Position numbers and translations under genes: made by a program. A stretch of DNA of 64,000 nt from Brassica napus (taxonomy: Eukaryota > Streptophyta > Magnoliopsida > Brassicales > Brassicaceae): the NCBI RefSeq assembly GCF_020379485.1, contig NC_063436.1:19280423-19344422 (forward strand). The letters run 5' to 3'. Shown in pieces: positions 38,656 to 48,824 of the stretch. Numbering within the stretch: the stretch's first letter is position 1; each line of letters opens with the position of its first letter. Under the pieces are notes generated by a model. The model searched no databases. It was given only the letters and a program-made list of their open reading frames with translations, and was not told the origin of the DNA.

Positions 38656-39774
38656 CCCCTCACTCACGAACAAGATTCATCTCACACAGACACGTTTCTG
38701 TGTCTCAGTCTCGTAATCTTTCTCTCACATACGACACATCTCAAAAAAGCAGATTATTCAAACCAGGCAGGACGACGACGACCGCTGGTTCTGTCTCTCT
38801 CTCTCTCTCTGTCAGTTTAAATCTGATTTTATTTGTTTTGTTTGTAGGGTCGATTCAACACATGAGAGGTTGGAGAAAATGATTGTACATCCGCTCATCA
38901 CAACCACCACACCATCGCATCTCAGATCCATTTTCGTCGGTCTCCTTCTTTCACTCTCTCTCGAACTCCCTTTCTCTCTCTCTCACTGCTCTGATTCTGG
39001 TTTTGTTTATCTGCTCTTAGTTTAAGAAGGCGTAGGAGGCTGAAGAAACTTGATGGTGGTGGTCTCGGCATCAACAGTGGTGGTCTCGGCGTCGACAATG
39101 GTGGCTGAGCGCGGTTGAGGAGACTGAAAAATCTTTACCGTGGTGATCGTGGCTGGTGGTCTTGGCGTCAACAAGGAGTGCGCCGGAGATTGAAGAAGAA
39201 CGTGGTTTAGTTAGGTTTGGTTAGGGTTAGTTAATAAACCGGGTTTGGCTGTAAACCGGTTTTTGTAATAAACCGATATCATCTGTAAACCAAAATTTTA
39301 ATAATAAATAATTTTATTCTCAAACCATTTATATTAGAATTTAATTTTAATTTTAAACGTGGATTAAAATATATTAATTTATAATTTTAATAATAATTTT
39401 AAAATATGAATGAGAAATAATAACATAGCATTGTATCCATGTCATTATAACATATTTTACAGTATTTTAGAAACGTCATGAAAAGATACATTATATCACT
39501 AAACCAATGCTATAAAAAGATTAATCAGTAGTAGACGAGTAACGCTACAATATGTCTATTTATTATAGCACACAAAAAAACGCTATGATATGTGGGGGGT
39601 CTATTATAGCTGCGGCTGTCACGGCGTTCTTCGAAACGCTACAAAAACGATATGATAGCGTTTTTCGGATGCTACTAATACCGATTTTTCTTGTAGTGTT
39701 GAGTGATTTAATATTCTTTGTTTATCAACAATTTTTTTGTTTGCGTGTATGATAAGATAACACATTTGACAATT

Positions 39775-42676
39775 TTAACTTAGGTTCATCAGTCCATTAG
39801 CTAGTCTTGCTCTTAGATCCTTCCTCAATATCTTCCCTGATGGTGCTTTGGGAATAGAGTCAGTGAAGAACACCATCTTAACTCGCTTGTAATGAACCAC
39901 CTATATATTAAGTCATACAAAGTTTACATTATTGTGTGTTTGCTGTATCTAAAGACCGATAATGGAATCTTAAACCTTACTTGTTTGCAGATATAACTCG
40001 TGACATCATCTTCAGTTAGCTGAGACCCTTCCGAGCTAACTACAAATGCTACCGGAACCTCACCAGCAACTTCATCCTTCATTCTGAAATATTAAATATT
40101 ATTACGAACATGATCATTAGTGTATCCAATTTGGAAATTTTCAGATTTGCTTTCTAAACTCACGCGACAACGGCAGCATCCTCAATACAAGGATGAGAAA
40201 TAAGCAATGCTTCAAGTTCAGCTGGAGCCACTTGATAGCCTTTGAATTTTATGAGTTCCTTCAATCGATCGACAATGAATATCTCATCATCATCATCCAC
40301 ATACCCAATGTCTCCTGTGTGTAACCACCCGTCTTTATCTATGGTTGTTGCAGTAGCTTCCGGATCAGTCAAATAACCTAATAACATCGCACCATTTTTC
40401 ACCATCAAATATTGTTTTTAGAAAACGTACAAAGCATTTGTTTGTTTACCTTTCATGAGTTGATCGCCTCGGATGCAGATTTCGCCAGCTTTGTTACGCG
40501 GTAAAGAGACCCCCGTAATTGTATCCACCACTTTCATATCAGCATTTCTGATGACAGTCCCACACGCCCCGGACTTAGTTTTAAATGGGTTCTTTGCAAA
40601 TGACAATGACTTAGCCACCGTTGCTGACTCAGTCATTCCGTAACCCTGAAACAGTGTTCCTTTTTGTTTAGTCATCAAATTTTTTTTTAAACAACAACAT
40701 TTTTCAATTTCCCACTAACGAAGACATGAAATAATGAGAAAGTAGCAGTAAATAATACATAATAGTCCAGTCTGAAAAATGTTATTAATAAAACCAGAAA
40801 CTAACGTTATATGAATTGCCCACCCACATATTGAACATGGTGTTCATCAACATGTGGTACGTCCTTTGTTAATGAATTAAATTTGTTAGTAATTGTTAGT
40901 CTTTTCTTGTTCATCACACAATCTATTCATAATGCAATACATTTCTTTTGTCAAATCTATAATTCAAATACTTCCAAAATCAATTCATGAGCTATAACAT
41001 TTATTTGGATTGGTGCTTCTTATAATTTTATAAAGAGTCGAGATATGAATGTGACACAGTAATGGGCTAAACGTGCAAAATAAAAATAAAAATTATGACT
41101 AACTTATATATATATATAAATATCTTCTTAACTAGTTGAAATGTGTTAATTCATGTATTATGCAAACAATATTAAGTTAATTGTAACACGTTTCACACGA
41201 TGAGCCATTGTTGGATGTACGCGGTTTTAAAATAAAATCTCTATTTAAATAAACTTTTCTTTTTTAAATCAAACAATTCACAGTTCATGAATATATATAT
41301 ACAAATATTATATCAAACCAACGAGACAATCAGAATAAAATCTTCACAACCCGACCTGGCAACCACACTCATTATTGGAGTATCTATACATAAAAACTCC
41401 ACTTGTCTATAATTTTGTGCTAACTATTCCTGCTTAGTTGACTATAATGAGATGACAACAAATGCACGGTAAGTCCAACGTACAAAAACGAATTATAAAG
41501 AAGCAAAAACTCCACAAATCCATTTTTTCTAGTAAATTTACTCACCGCTAACTTTATTCAGTATCAATATTCCTATTTCTTGCACTTTAACTTGTAAAGA
41601 AAGTAACCCAATCTAACCTGACCAAATATGGCATTGGGAAACTTGAGGAGCACGGCTTCTTCAAGCTCCTTCCTAAGCGTAGCCGCGCCTGAAATCATCA
41701 TCCTCACGGAACTCAGGTCATATCTCTCCGTTTCTTGAGACTTAACAAACGCCAAAACCACCGGAGGAGCCACCGGAACCACCGTGACTTTGTACCTCTG
41801 AATCAGCTCCATCACCAGATTCAACTCGAACCTCGGCACGATCAAGACCGCCGCACCCGTCCTCATCGCCGAAAGAATCAACGCGTTGAACGCGTACGTG
41901 TGAAACATCGGGAGGAAACAGATGATGACGTCATCTCCCGTGAAGTTGAGGTTAGGGTTTTCTCCGTCGACTTTCTGAGCGATGCTCGTAACTAAGCTCT
42001 TGTGAGTGATCATTACGCCCTTTGGAAGCCCCGTGGTCCCGGAGGAGTACGGGATCGCAACCGTGTCATCCGGCGAGATCTCCGGTTTAGGAAGCTCTGT
42101 TTCATCAGCTTGAGTTAGTTCCGTGAAACTAACGCAACCGTCAGCTAACGCAACGGTACCGTTTTCATCATCCACGCAAACTATCAGAACGCCGTCGTTT
42201 TGCAAGTTTATAAGTTTATCGACGTAACATTGCTTCGTAATGATCATCTTCGCGGCGGAGGCGTTTGCCTGTCTTGCGATCTCAGCCTGCGTGTATAACG
42301 GATTGGCGGTGGTGGTGACGGCTCCGAGGTAAGCCACAGCAAGGAAGGAGAAAGCAAACTCCGGTGAATTCGGTAGAAGGAGCATCACGGTGTCACGTTG
42401 GCGGATCCCTAGCCGATGGATGCTGACTGCGACTCGCTGTGAATTGATTTGTACATCGGCGTAGGTAAAGATACGGCCGGTGGCACTGTCGATGAGACAT
42501 GTGGCGGTGGAATCGCCGTCTCCGTTGCCGGAGAATCTCTGAAAGACGTAATCAGTGAGAGAAAGGTGGTTTGGGATGAAGATATCAGGAAGTTTAGACC
42601 TAAATATGATGTCTTGACAAGGTTCTTGATCTAACTTCTTTGTAAGAAAAAGCGTTTCTTGTTGTCGGGACAACAT
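39775..42676 (-). CDS. 4-coumarate:CoA ligase, 4CL5 type, copy b with 4CL2-like last exon
   Basis: Five exons: 41618-42676, 40450-40645, 40164-40377, 39981-40083, 39775-39900; 1698 nt in frame, 565 residues. Start [11 protein letters not shown] at 42676 aligns with copy a; an in-frame upstream ATG exists but the extra residues have no family match. Box [18 protein letters not shown] and box II GEICIRG are intact. It has the same one-residue deletion as 4CL5 ([13 protein letters not shown]), so sinapate activation is plausible. The last exon starts like 4CL5 ([10 protein letters not shown]) but continues [20 protein letters not shown] and ARLANGLMN, which is the C-terminus I recall for 4CL2; 4CL5 would read FFIE-IPKAVSG. 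The gene therefore looks like a recombinant. It is tandem to copy a in the same orientation, about 7.1 kb away. Confidence 0.92.
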
Positions 42677-42789
42677 CTTGTGTGGAGGTTTGTACTTCAC
42701 AACAGAAGACTTCTTTTCAAAACGTATTGTTTGCTTTTTAAGGGTTAAAAAAAAACTCTCCAAGGTTTTGCAACTCTGCAGATAACTCA

Positions 42790-43060
42790 ATAATGCAGGT
42801 CCGTCAGGTTTGAATCAGATTCGACACAGCTCATCAAGGCCATCAAAGGAGAGAGCTCTCTCAAAGAAATTTATGGAATTGTGGAGGACATGCATCCTCT
42901 ATGGTGTTTCTTGCATTGATGATTTCTCTTTCTATTGGATCGTGATCAAAATGTAGTTGAAGACTTGATAGCAAAGAATGCTGTAGTTGTTGAGGAATAC
43001 TTTAATGCTCCCACCTATCTTAAGTTAATGAAAAAGTTGTGATTCAGAAAAAAAAAAGGG
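42790..43060 (+). mobile_element. 3' LINE fragment with RNase H-like relic and A tail
   Basis: The plus strand reads like a decayed LINE RNase H tail: TQLIKAIKGESSLKEIYGIV then EDMHPLW, and after frame breaks DQNVVEDLIAKNAVVVEEYF. It ends in a run of A at 43050-43059. It begins about 115 bp upstream of the 4CL5b start codon, in the promoter-proximal region of that gene. Confidence 0.65.
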
Positions 43061-43624
43061 TCAAATGACAATAATTCAACAGGTACATAGGACAATATCA
43101 TGTATATTAAATAATATGGACTTGAACGTGCAACATGAGCTCTGCATAATCAACTGTCATTATATAGTTTTTTTTAAGTGACAAATCATACCAACTATCA
43201 ATTAAAATCTCAAATCCTCTCTGGCTGATTTTGATTAGGAGTATCCTTGTAGCCATTTGTAAACCTTTACCTTATCTTATTTCTATGCAATTTGTTGACT
43301 GAATTCTTGATCTATATATGATCTCATGATCAGTGGTATCTACAATTCTATTCTCTCTCACTTATCATGTCTAGTTCATGCAATTTTATTCCTGATTTTT
43401 CACCCAATAATTTAAGATGCTTATTAATTTGGGTGAATGCTATATTGAGCTTTTTAGGGCAGTTGCTGAAAATATATCAAGCATTATATCGTTAGGTAAC
43501 ATTTTGCCACCAAATTTACCAAAACAAATTTCAAAGAAAAAAAAAATACAACTTGTTTTATAACATGAATACAAAGAAAATAGAGCAAATATTTTTCTGC
43601 AAGTTTCCTTCTTTGTTTTTGAAC

Positions 43625-43953
43625 AACGAATAAAAAAAGAGAAAAAGACCAAAATAACACTAAATCAAGTTTTTGTTCCCAAACTAGCACTTAAGGTCAA
43701 AAGTCACAAAAATGGCACTCAAGGGGTAGAGTTTAGGGTTTAGAGTTTAGGTTTTAGGGTTTAGAGTTGAGAAGTGAGGTTTTGGAGATAAGATTTCAAA
43801 TTTTGAAAAATAAAAAAATTTAAATTTTTCAAAAGATAAAATGCTATTTTGGTCATTTTAGTTTTTGAATGCTATTTTTGTGATATAAACTTAGAAATGT
43901 GCTATTTTGGAGATTTGCCCATAAAAAATATGACAAAAAAATAATAACGAATA
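43625..43953. mobile_element. Small TIR element inserted in one copy of a duplicated segment
   Basis: AACGAATA occurs at 43625-43632 and 43946-43953. The enclosed ~313 bp have imperfect inverted ends (AAAGACCAAAATAACAC on the left; GTGCTATTTTGGAGATTTGC on the right) and an interior GGGTTTAGAG tract. The homologous segment at about 45230-45260 lacks the insert and keeps a single AACGATAAA, so it serves as an empty site. The 8-bp duplication suggests a Mutator- or hAT-type non-autonomous element. Confidence 0.75.
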
Positions 43954-44003
43954 GAAATTACATGTATGCATGATGCATATACATTTGGATCATTTTAATC
44001 TTA

Positions 44004-44095
44004 TGTTCATCAATACATTTGATAGTCCGTCCTGCTCTTAGATCATTCCTCAATATTTTCCCTAATGGAGCTTTAGGAAAGGAATCAGTGACACA
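44004..44095 (-). pseudogene. 4CL last-exon relic 1 (4CL2-like)
   Basis: The minus strand reads VTDSFPKAPLGKILRNDLRA, matching [20 protein letters not shown] of 4CL2-type ligases, but then diverges and lacks the start of the exon and the stop. No other ligase exon accompanies it. The downstream flank (to about 43940) resembles the 3' flank of 4CL5b. Confidence 0.8.
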
Positions 44096-44217
44096 TAACC
44101 TGATTCACACACACACACACACACTTCAAATCGGTTTGATTCAAGTGTCTATACTCTATGGATAGTAATTGCGACAAATCTTCACCTAACATATGTTCTA
44201 CTGCGCAAATGGAATTA

Positions 44218-44623
44218 TTAGGGGGTGTTAGTGGGACTTAGATTTCTATAAAATTTGTAGATTTTAAAAGCTGAGAGATTTATTAAATTTGTAAAGAAAA
44301 GTAGATAATTTTGTATATTGTGAAAATCTATGAAAATAAAGTAATGTAATGACTCTAAGAATTCAAGAAAAATTTCTCAAAATCTTGTTTTGTGAGTTAA
44401 AATGTTAAGAATTCAACTCCTAATAATATTTACTTTAATAGATTTGTAGAATCATTAAAATCAAAACATTTTTAAATAACAAATGATTTTGTATAGAATT
44501 ATAAAATCATCAAACCAATAATAATATATTTTAATGAGAATGTGAGAATCTACAAAACCAATAACACTAGACTTGAAAATTCTAAGACTCATTATAAATC
44601 CAATTCCCACTAATACACTCTAA
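44218..44623. mobile_element. MITE with TTAGGGGGTGTTAGTGGGA-type ends
   Basis: The left end TTAGGGGGTGTTAGTGGGA and the inverted right end TTAGAGTGTATTAGTGGGA (plus-strand TCCCACTAATACACTCTAA at 44605-44623) form terminal inverted repeats around about 400 bp of AT-rich noncoding DNA. The TTA/TAA ends suggest a PIF/Harbinger or hAT-type MITE. Confidence 0.7.
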
Positions 44624-45282
44624 TTCGTCTTATCTATATTCGCTCCATTTCAAAAAAAAGTGTAGTGCGTGTATAGTTTGTAACTTTTGTTTTCTAATTT
44701 TTTTTATCATTTTGTATTTCAATCCAAAACTTGATAGGTAGCTTTTCACCTATTAAACAAAAAGTTTATATGATGAATTTTATTTCCGCCTTGAAACATG
44801 ATTCTACCTGAGATGATCTTAAATTATTTCTAAACAATTTGCTACCCAAAGTATTGATCTATTTTACGACCTCATTCATGTTTAGTGGATTTCATTCTCT
44901 CTGTTATCGTAGACATTTAGGTCTTCTTGTTCAATATTTTAAGATGCCTTTTCCTCTGTTGGTGGGATGGATGTTACTTAATTTGCTTTTCTCTTTTGGG
45001 AATTGTTGGTGTTATATTCTACCATTATGTGAAAGATTTTGATACTGAGTTGACGTCAGCGTGTTTATTTCATCAAACTTATCCTCCTCCTTTTTGTAAC
45101 ACTCTTACCTAATTTTGTTAAATCATATAACTTAAAGAAAGTAGAAACAATTTCAAACACAATCATTATTTGTTCAATGAATACAAAGAAAATAGAGCAA
45201 AATTTTTTCCTGTCAGTTTTGTTTCCTTTGTTTTTAATAACGATAAATAAGAGTTGCATGTATGATTACACATTTTAAGCTT

Positions 45283-45399
45283 ATGTGCATTGGCTAGTCT
45301 TGCTCTTAGGTCCTTCCTCAATATCGTCTCTGATGGAGCTTTAGGCATGGCCAGTCGGTGAAGATCGAATACTTTGTTGATTCTCTTGTAAAACGCAAC
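45283..45399 (-). pseudogene. 4CL last-exon relic 2 (4CL2-like)
   Basis: The minus strand reads [11 protein letters not shown], then after a frame slip [29 protein letters not shown] and DLRARLAN are characteristic of 4CL1/4CL2 rather than of 4CL5 ([16 protein letters not shown]). The AG acceptor before the exon is preserved. A LINE lies immediately upstream at 45417, so earlier exons are displaced or deleted. Confidence 0.85.
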
Positions 45400-45416
45400 C
45401 TAACTCACGTACACTA

Positions 45417-47515
45417 TTTTTTTTTTTTTAATGAATGTAAAATTTTATTCAATCAAAACCTTTATACATCAAGTGCATCTTCTTTTTTGTATTAAGCTAT
45501 CCATTTACTCTAAATTCTATGAAAATTTTTTAAGTATTTGTTTCTCTAGTCCCAAACCATGTACTTAACCCCTCTTCTAAGTACTTTTGCCCCAGCCCCT
45601 TTACCATAAGCAATTTCAGGCGAATTGTTTTGTCCACAAACTTTGTTATAGTACTCGCAGCTTGTGGTTGTTCTCCATGCCTACGTGCATTTCTTTCTCT
45701 CCACATTGCATGAACTGTGGCCTGAAAAGAATATCGGAGAAGGAATTGCTTTGTAGGCGATAGACCTGTATTGGAAACCATCGCTACTATGTCATTCCAT
45801 TCCGTAGTAAACCCTCCATGAAGAATACCTCCCACTAGCGCCTTCCAAATCTGTTTTGAGAAACTGCAACTAAAGAACAGATGGCTGCAGGTTTCGTTGG
45901 CTTCATTACAGAGAACACACACCGGATTAACCAAACCATTCCACGTCTGCATCCGATCACATGTTTGTAGCCTGTTACGCAAAGCAACCCAGACCAAAAA
46001 AGAGTATTTTGGTGTTGACTGCGAGAACCAGATGCCTCTACTCCACTCGCATGATGAAGAAAAATTCCGCAGCTGCAGCCATGTTTTCTTTGAGGAGAAC
46101 ATGTTCGCATAGATTCCCTCCTTCTGTTTCCAAAGAGGAATGTCCTCATCTTGGCTAGGTTCGAGCCTCAGTGTTTCAATCTCATCCTCAATCTCATTAA
46201 GAATCCTCTCTCTATGCCTTCTTCTTCTATGATTTCCCAAAACATCAGCAACCACTGCATTTCCAGAGATTCCCATTACAATGCTGCCTCTCTCTCCCAG
46301 CACATCCTTCAGACGACCAAGTTTTGACCATGCGTCGTACCAAAAAGAAGTGTCCTGCCCATTTTTGACTTCCCTTCGAAAAAATTGCTTCGCAGTGTCC
46401 CTAAGCCTGAGAAGTTTTCTCCACACCCATGATCCCGAGCTGGTATTTTCCTTTACTGACCAGAAGGATCCTTTCCGAATCAAAAAACACTTCACCTACT
46501 GGACCCAAAGCGAGTCTTTTGTTGAATGAATCCTCCATATTAATTTTAGGCTGTGGACTGTATTCACTTCCTTCAGCGGCCGAAATCCCAAACCCCCCTC
46601 TTCCTTTGGTAAGCAAACATCTTTCCAGCTTACCTTTGCTTTACTTGTCTTCAGCTCAGGTCCTGACCACATAAAAGCTGAGCACAACCTTTCTATGTCC
46701 TTCAGACAGCTGCTAGGTAGCCGAAATGCTTGCATCCAGAAGTTTGTTAGACTTGTGATAACTGATTTGATTAGTTGCAAGCGACCAGCATGTGATAGAA
46801 ATCTCCCCGTCCAAGATTTCATTCTTTTGCGGACTTTCTCGACCAAAGGCAAGTAATCTTGAACTGTCATGCGTTTTGTGAGCAAAGGGAGTCCCAAATA
46901 GCGCACAGGTAATTGTCCTGAAGCAAAGGGGAAGCTATTGCGAATCTCCTCTTGATCAGAAGCCGTGGTTCCAGCAATATACAGAGTGGACTTTTCGAGA
47001 CTAATCTTTAGACCCGAGATCGCAGCAAAATCATCAAAAACTCTAAGGACACCTTCTATAGATCGCTTTGTGCCATCAGTGAAGACCATAAGGTCATCAG
47101 CAAAACACAAGTGTGTTAGAAGAATGTTCTGGCAGCGAGGGTGATATCCAAAATGCTTCCCTTCTGCAGCTTTGTCTAGCATGCGAGATAAGACATTGAT
47201 GCAGATAACAAAGAGGTAGGGGGATAAGGCGCACCCCTGACGCAAGCCCCTCTTGCTTTGGAAAAAACCCGCGAGTTCCCCGTTAACTTGCACTGAGAAG
47301 GATGCAGTACAGACACACAACTTGATCCAATGGATGAACTCCTCCGGGATGTTCAGAGCTCTTAATGTGTTAAGGAGAAACTCCCAGTTAACAGAGTCAA
47401 AAGCTTTTGCAATATCGATCTTCATCGCACACCTTGAAGAGATATCATCTCGATGATAGTCCTTGACAATCTCAGTTGCAAGCAGAAGATTCTCCACTAA
47501 TAATCTGTCTTTTAT
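45417..47515 (-). mobile_element. 5'-truncated L1-type LINE with one nonsense codon
   Basis: Minus-strand ORF2 remnant of a non-LTR retrotransposon. From about 47512 it encodes the reverse transcriptase: IIKDRLLVENLLLATEIVKD, KIDIAKAFDSVNWEFL (motif A), RGLRQGCALSPYLFVICINV and LCFADDLMVF (catalytic FADD). The frame continues past a single TAG at 46496-46498 (in WVQ-stop-VKCFLIRKGSFW; related elements commonly have Trp here) into a zf-RVT region with NPVCVLCNEANETCSHLFFS, ending at 45530. A T run at 45417-45429 is the poly(A) tail. ORF1 and the endonuclease are missing, so it cannot move by itself. No clear target duplication was seen. Confidence 0.9.
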
Positions 47516-47704
47516 GATTTAAACGCAGAGCCGGAAGTGATTTAATGGGGGCCCCATTCCAAAAGGAAATATAAACTTGTTTTATAGTTACTAAAACTAT
47601 ATATGAAAAAATCTATACAACAAAATATATATAAAATTTTTATCTACAAGTAAATATAGATAATTTATTTTTAAATAATATATAGATTAAATATAAGAAC
47701 ATTA

Positions 47705-47880
47705 TTTATGTTTTTTTTGTCAACAAAACCATTCATTGCAAAGATAAAACAAAGAGAGTACAATGGCTTATGAGGTTGGCCAGGAAATTACATAAATTAC
47801 ATAATCTTGATTATTAATCCTAGCCTTTCTAGCTAATAGATCAGCAACCTGACTAAGACCTCTAGGGATATAAAAATTTT
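47705..47880 (-). mobile_element. 3' fragment of a second LINE
   Basis: The minus strand reads IPRGLSQVADLLARKARINN followed by QDYVIYVISWPTS and a stop, the C-terminal end of a plant LINE RNase H domain. It is followed by a leader-type 3' tail (CTTTGTTTTATCTTTGCAAT) and an A-rich end near 47703. Confidence 0.75.
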
Positions 47881-48048
47881 ATCATAGAAGAATTTGATTG
47901 GACGGAGAAATGAAATGCTTAATGTATTTTTGGGCTCAAGAAAATAATCAAAACAGAGGATTCACAACCTCGAAAGTGAGATCAACCGAACCAAAACTAA
48001 ATGGAAGAATATATACTTCCTAAAACAATGTTGATAGTTAATTTTGAG

Positions 48049-48227
48049 TAGGGATGGACATAAATACTTGATACTCAGCTCTTATTCGTTATTGGTTTTG
48101 TATCGGCTTCTAAACGCAAATATTTGGCAATGTCAAAACAAGTAGCAAGTATAATAATTTGAATACTTGTGTATATAGATCAAGTAACAAGTACTAAAAA
48201 ACTAAGACTCTAGTTGTGCCCATTCTT
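48049..48227. mobile_element. Short MITE (~180 bp)
   Basis: TAGGGATGGACATAAATACT at the left and GTTGTGCCCATTCTTA at the right are imperfect inverted ends. The interior has CAAGTA/TACTTG motifs like those at 8.3-8.8 kb, so the two probably belong to related families. Confidence 0.5.
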
Positions 48228-48824
48228 AATTTTAAGGACTCTGGCATTTTCCTTTTTATGATAGAAATTGTATGTTGTTGAAAAATGTTTCCTCTCTATT
48301 TAAAATAGAAAACACATATACAATACTTTGAGTAAGCTCCAGGTCACACAGCACATGACCTTTTTTTTTATCAAACCAAATTTGCACTAATCTTAAATAT
48401 GTTTACACTTCAGTAAAAACGGATACAAAGAGGCTATTAACAGCCAAACAAACAACAACAATAGTAACATAAAAGATAGAATAGCGATACAAATCACAAA
48501 ACAGAACCATATGAAATCATATTACAACAACATCATAAGATTCTTCAAAGAACGCATCTAGTGTAACCTGTAAAACCACACACTGCACTATACGCAGAAA
48601 AAAGCATTCGATAAGAGGAAGATCCTTGCAATACCAACGAAACTTGTTCATCTAATTCACTCCATATAGGAAGAAATATTAAAAAAAAAAACTGATTCAA
48701 ACGAGGAAAAAGTGGGAAATCATAACCCGCCACATCTAAATTATAATATAGGGGGGGGGGGGTAAGGTGAGAAGAGAGTGTCTGAGAGCGATAGTGATAG
48801 AGAGAGAGAGAGAGATAGGAGAGA

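Larger units (their letters stand above)
35703..39698. mobile_element. Non-autonomous CACTA transposon (~4.0 kb) with captured gene sequence
   Basis: The left end begins CACTACAAGAAATATGAATA at 35703 and the right end finishes TTTTTCTTGTAGTG at 39698, giving terminal inverted repeats that start CACTACAAGAAA. The 3-bp target duplication TTG lies at 35700-35702 and 39699-39701. The left subterminal region holds a perfect 14-bp inverted repeat GGTAGCAGTTCGTG (35725-35738) / CACGAACTGCTACC (35751-35764); the right has AACGCTA/TAGCGTT motifs. No transposase is encoded. The interior includes an FTRB exon (36702-36810), other exon-like stretches (36133-36550), an AT-rich part with degenerate AACCCTAAA-type text (37.5-38.3 kb) and a CT microsatellite. 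It lies only 77 bp beyond the stop codon of 4CL5b. Confidence 0.92.

Noticed and set aside
38456..38716. Frame with a Leu-Ser repeat (LSLSLSLS)
   Set aside because: It is a translation of the CT microsatellite inside the non-autonomous CACTA element.
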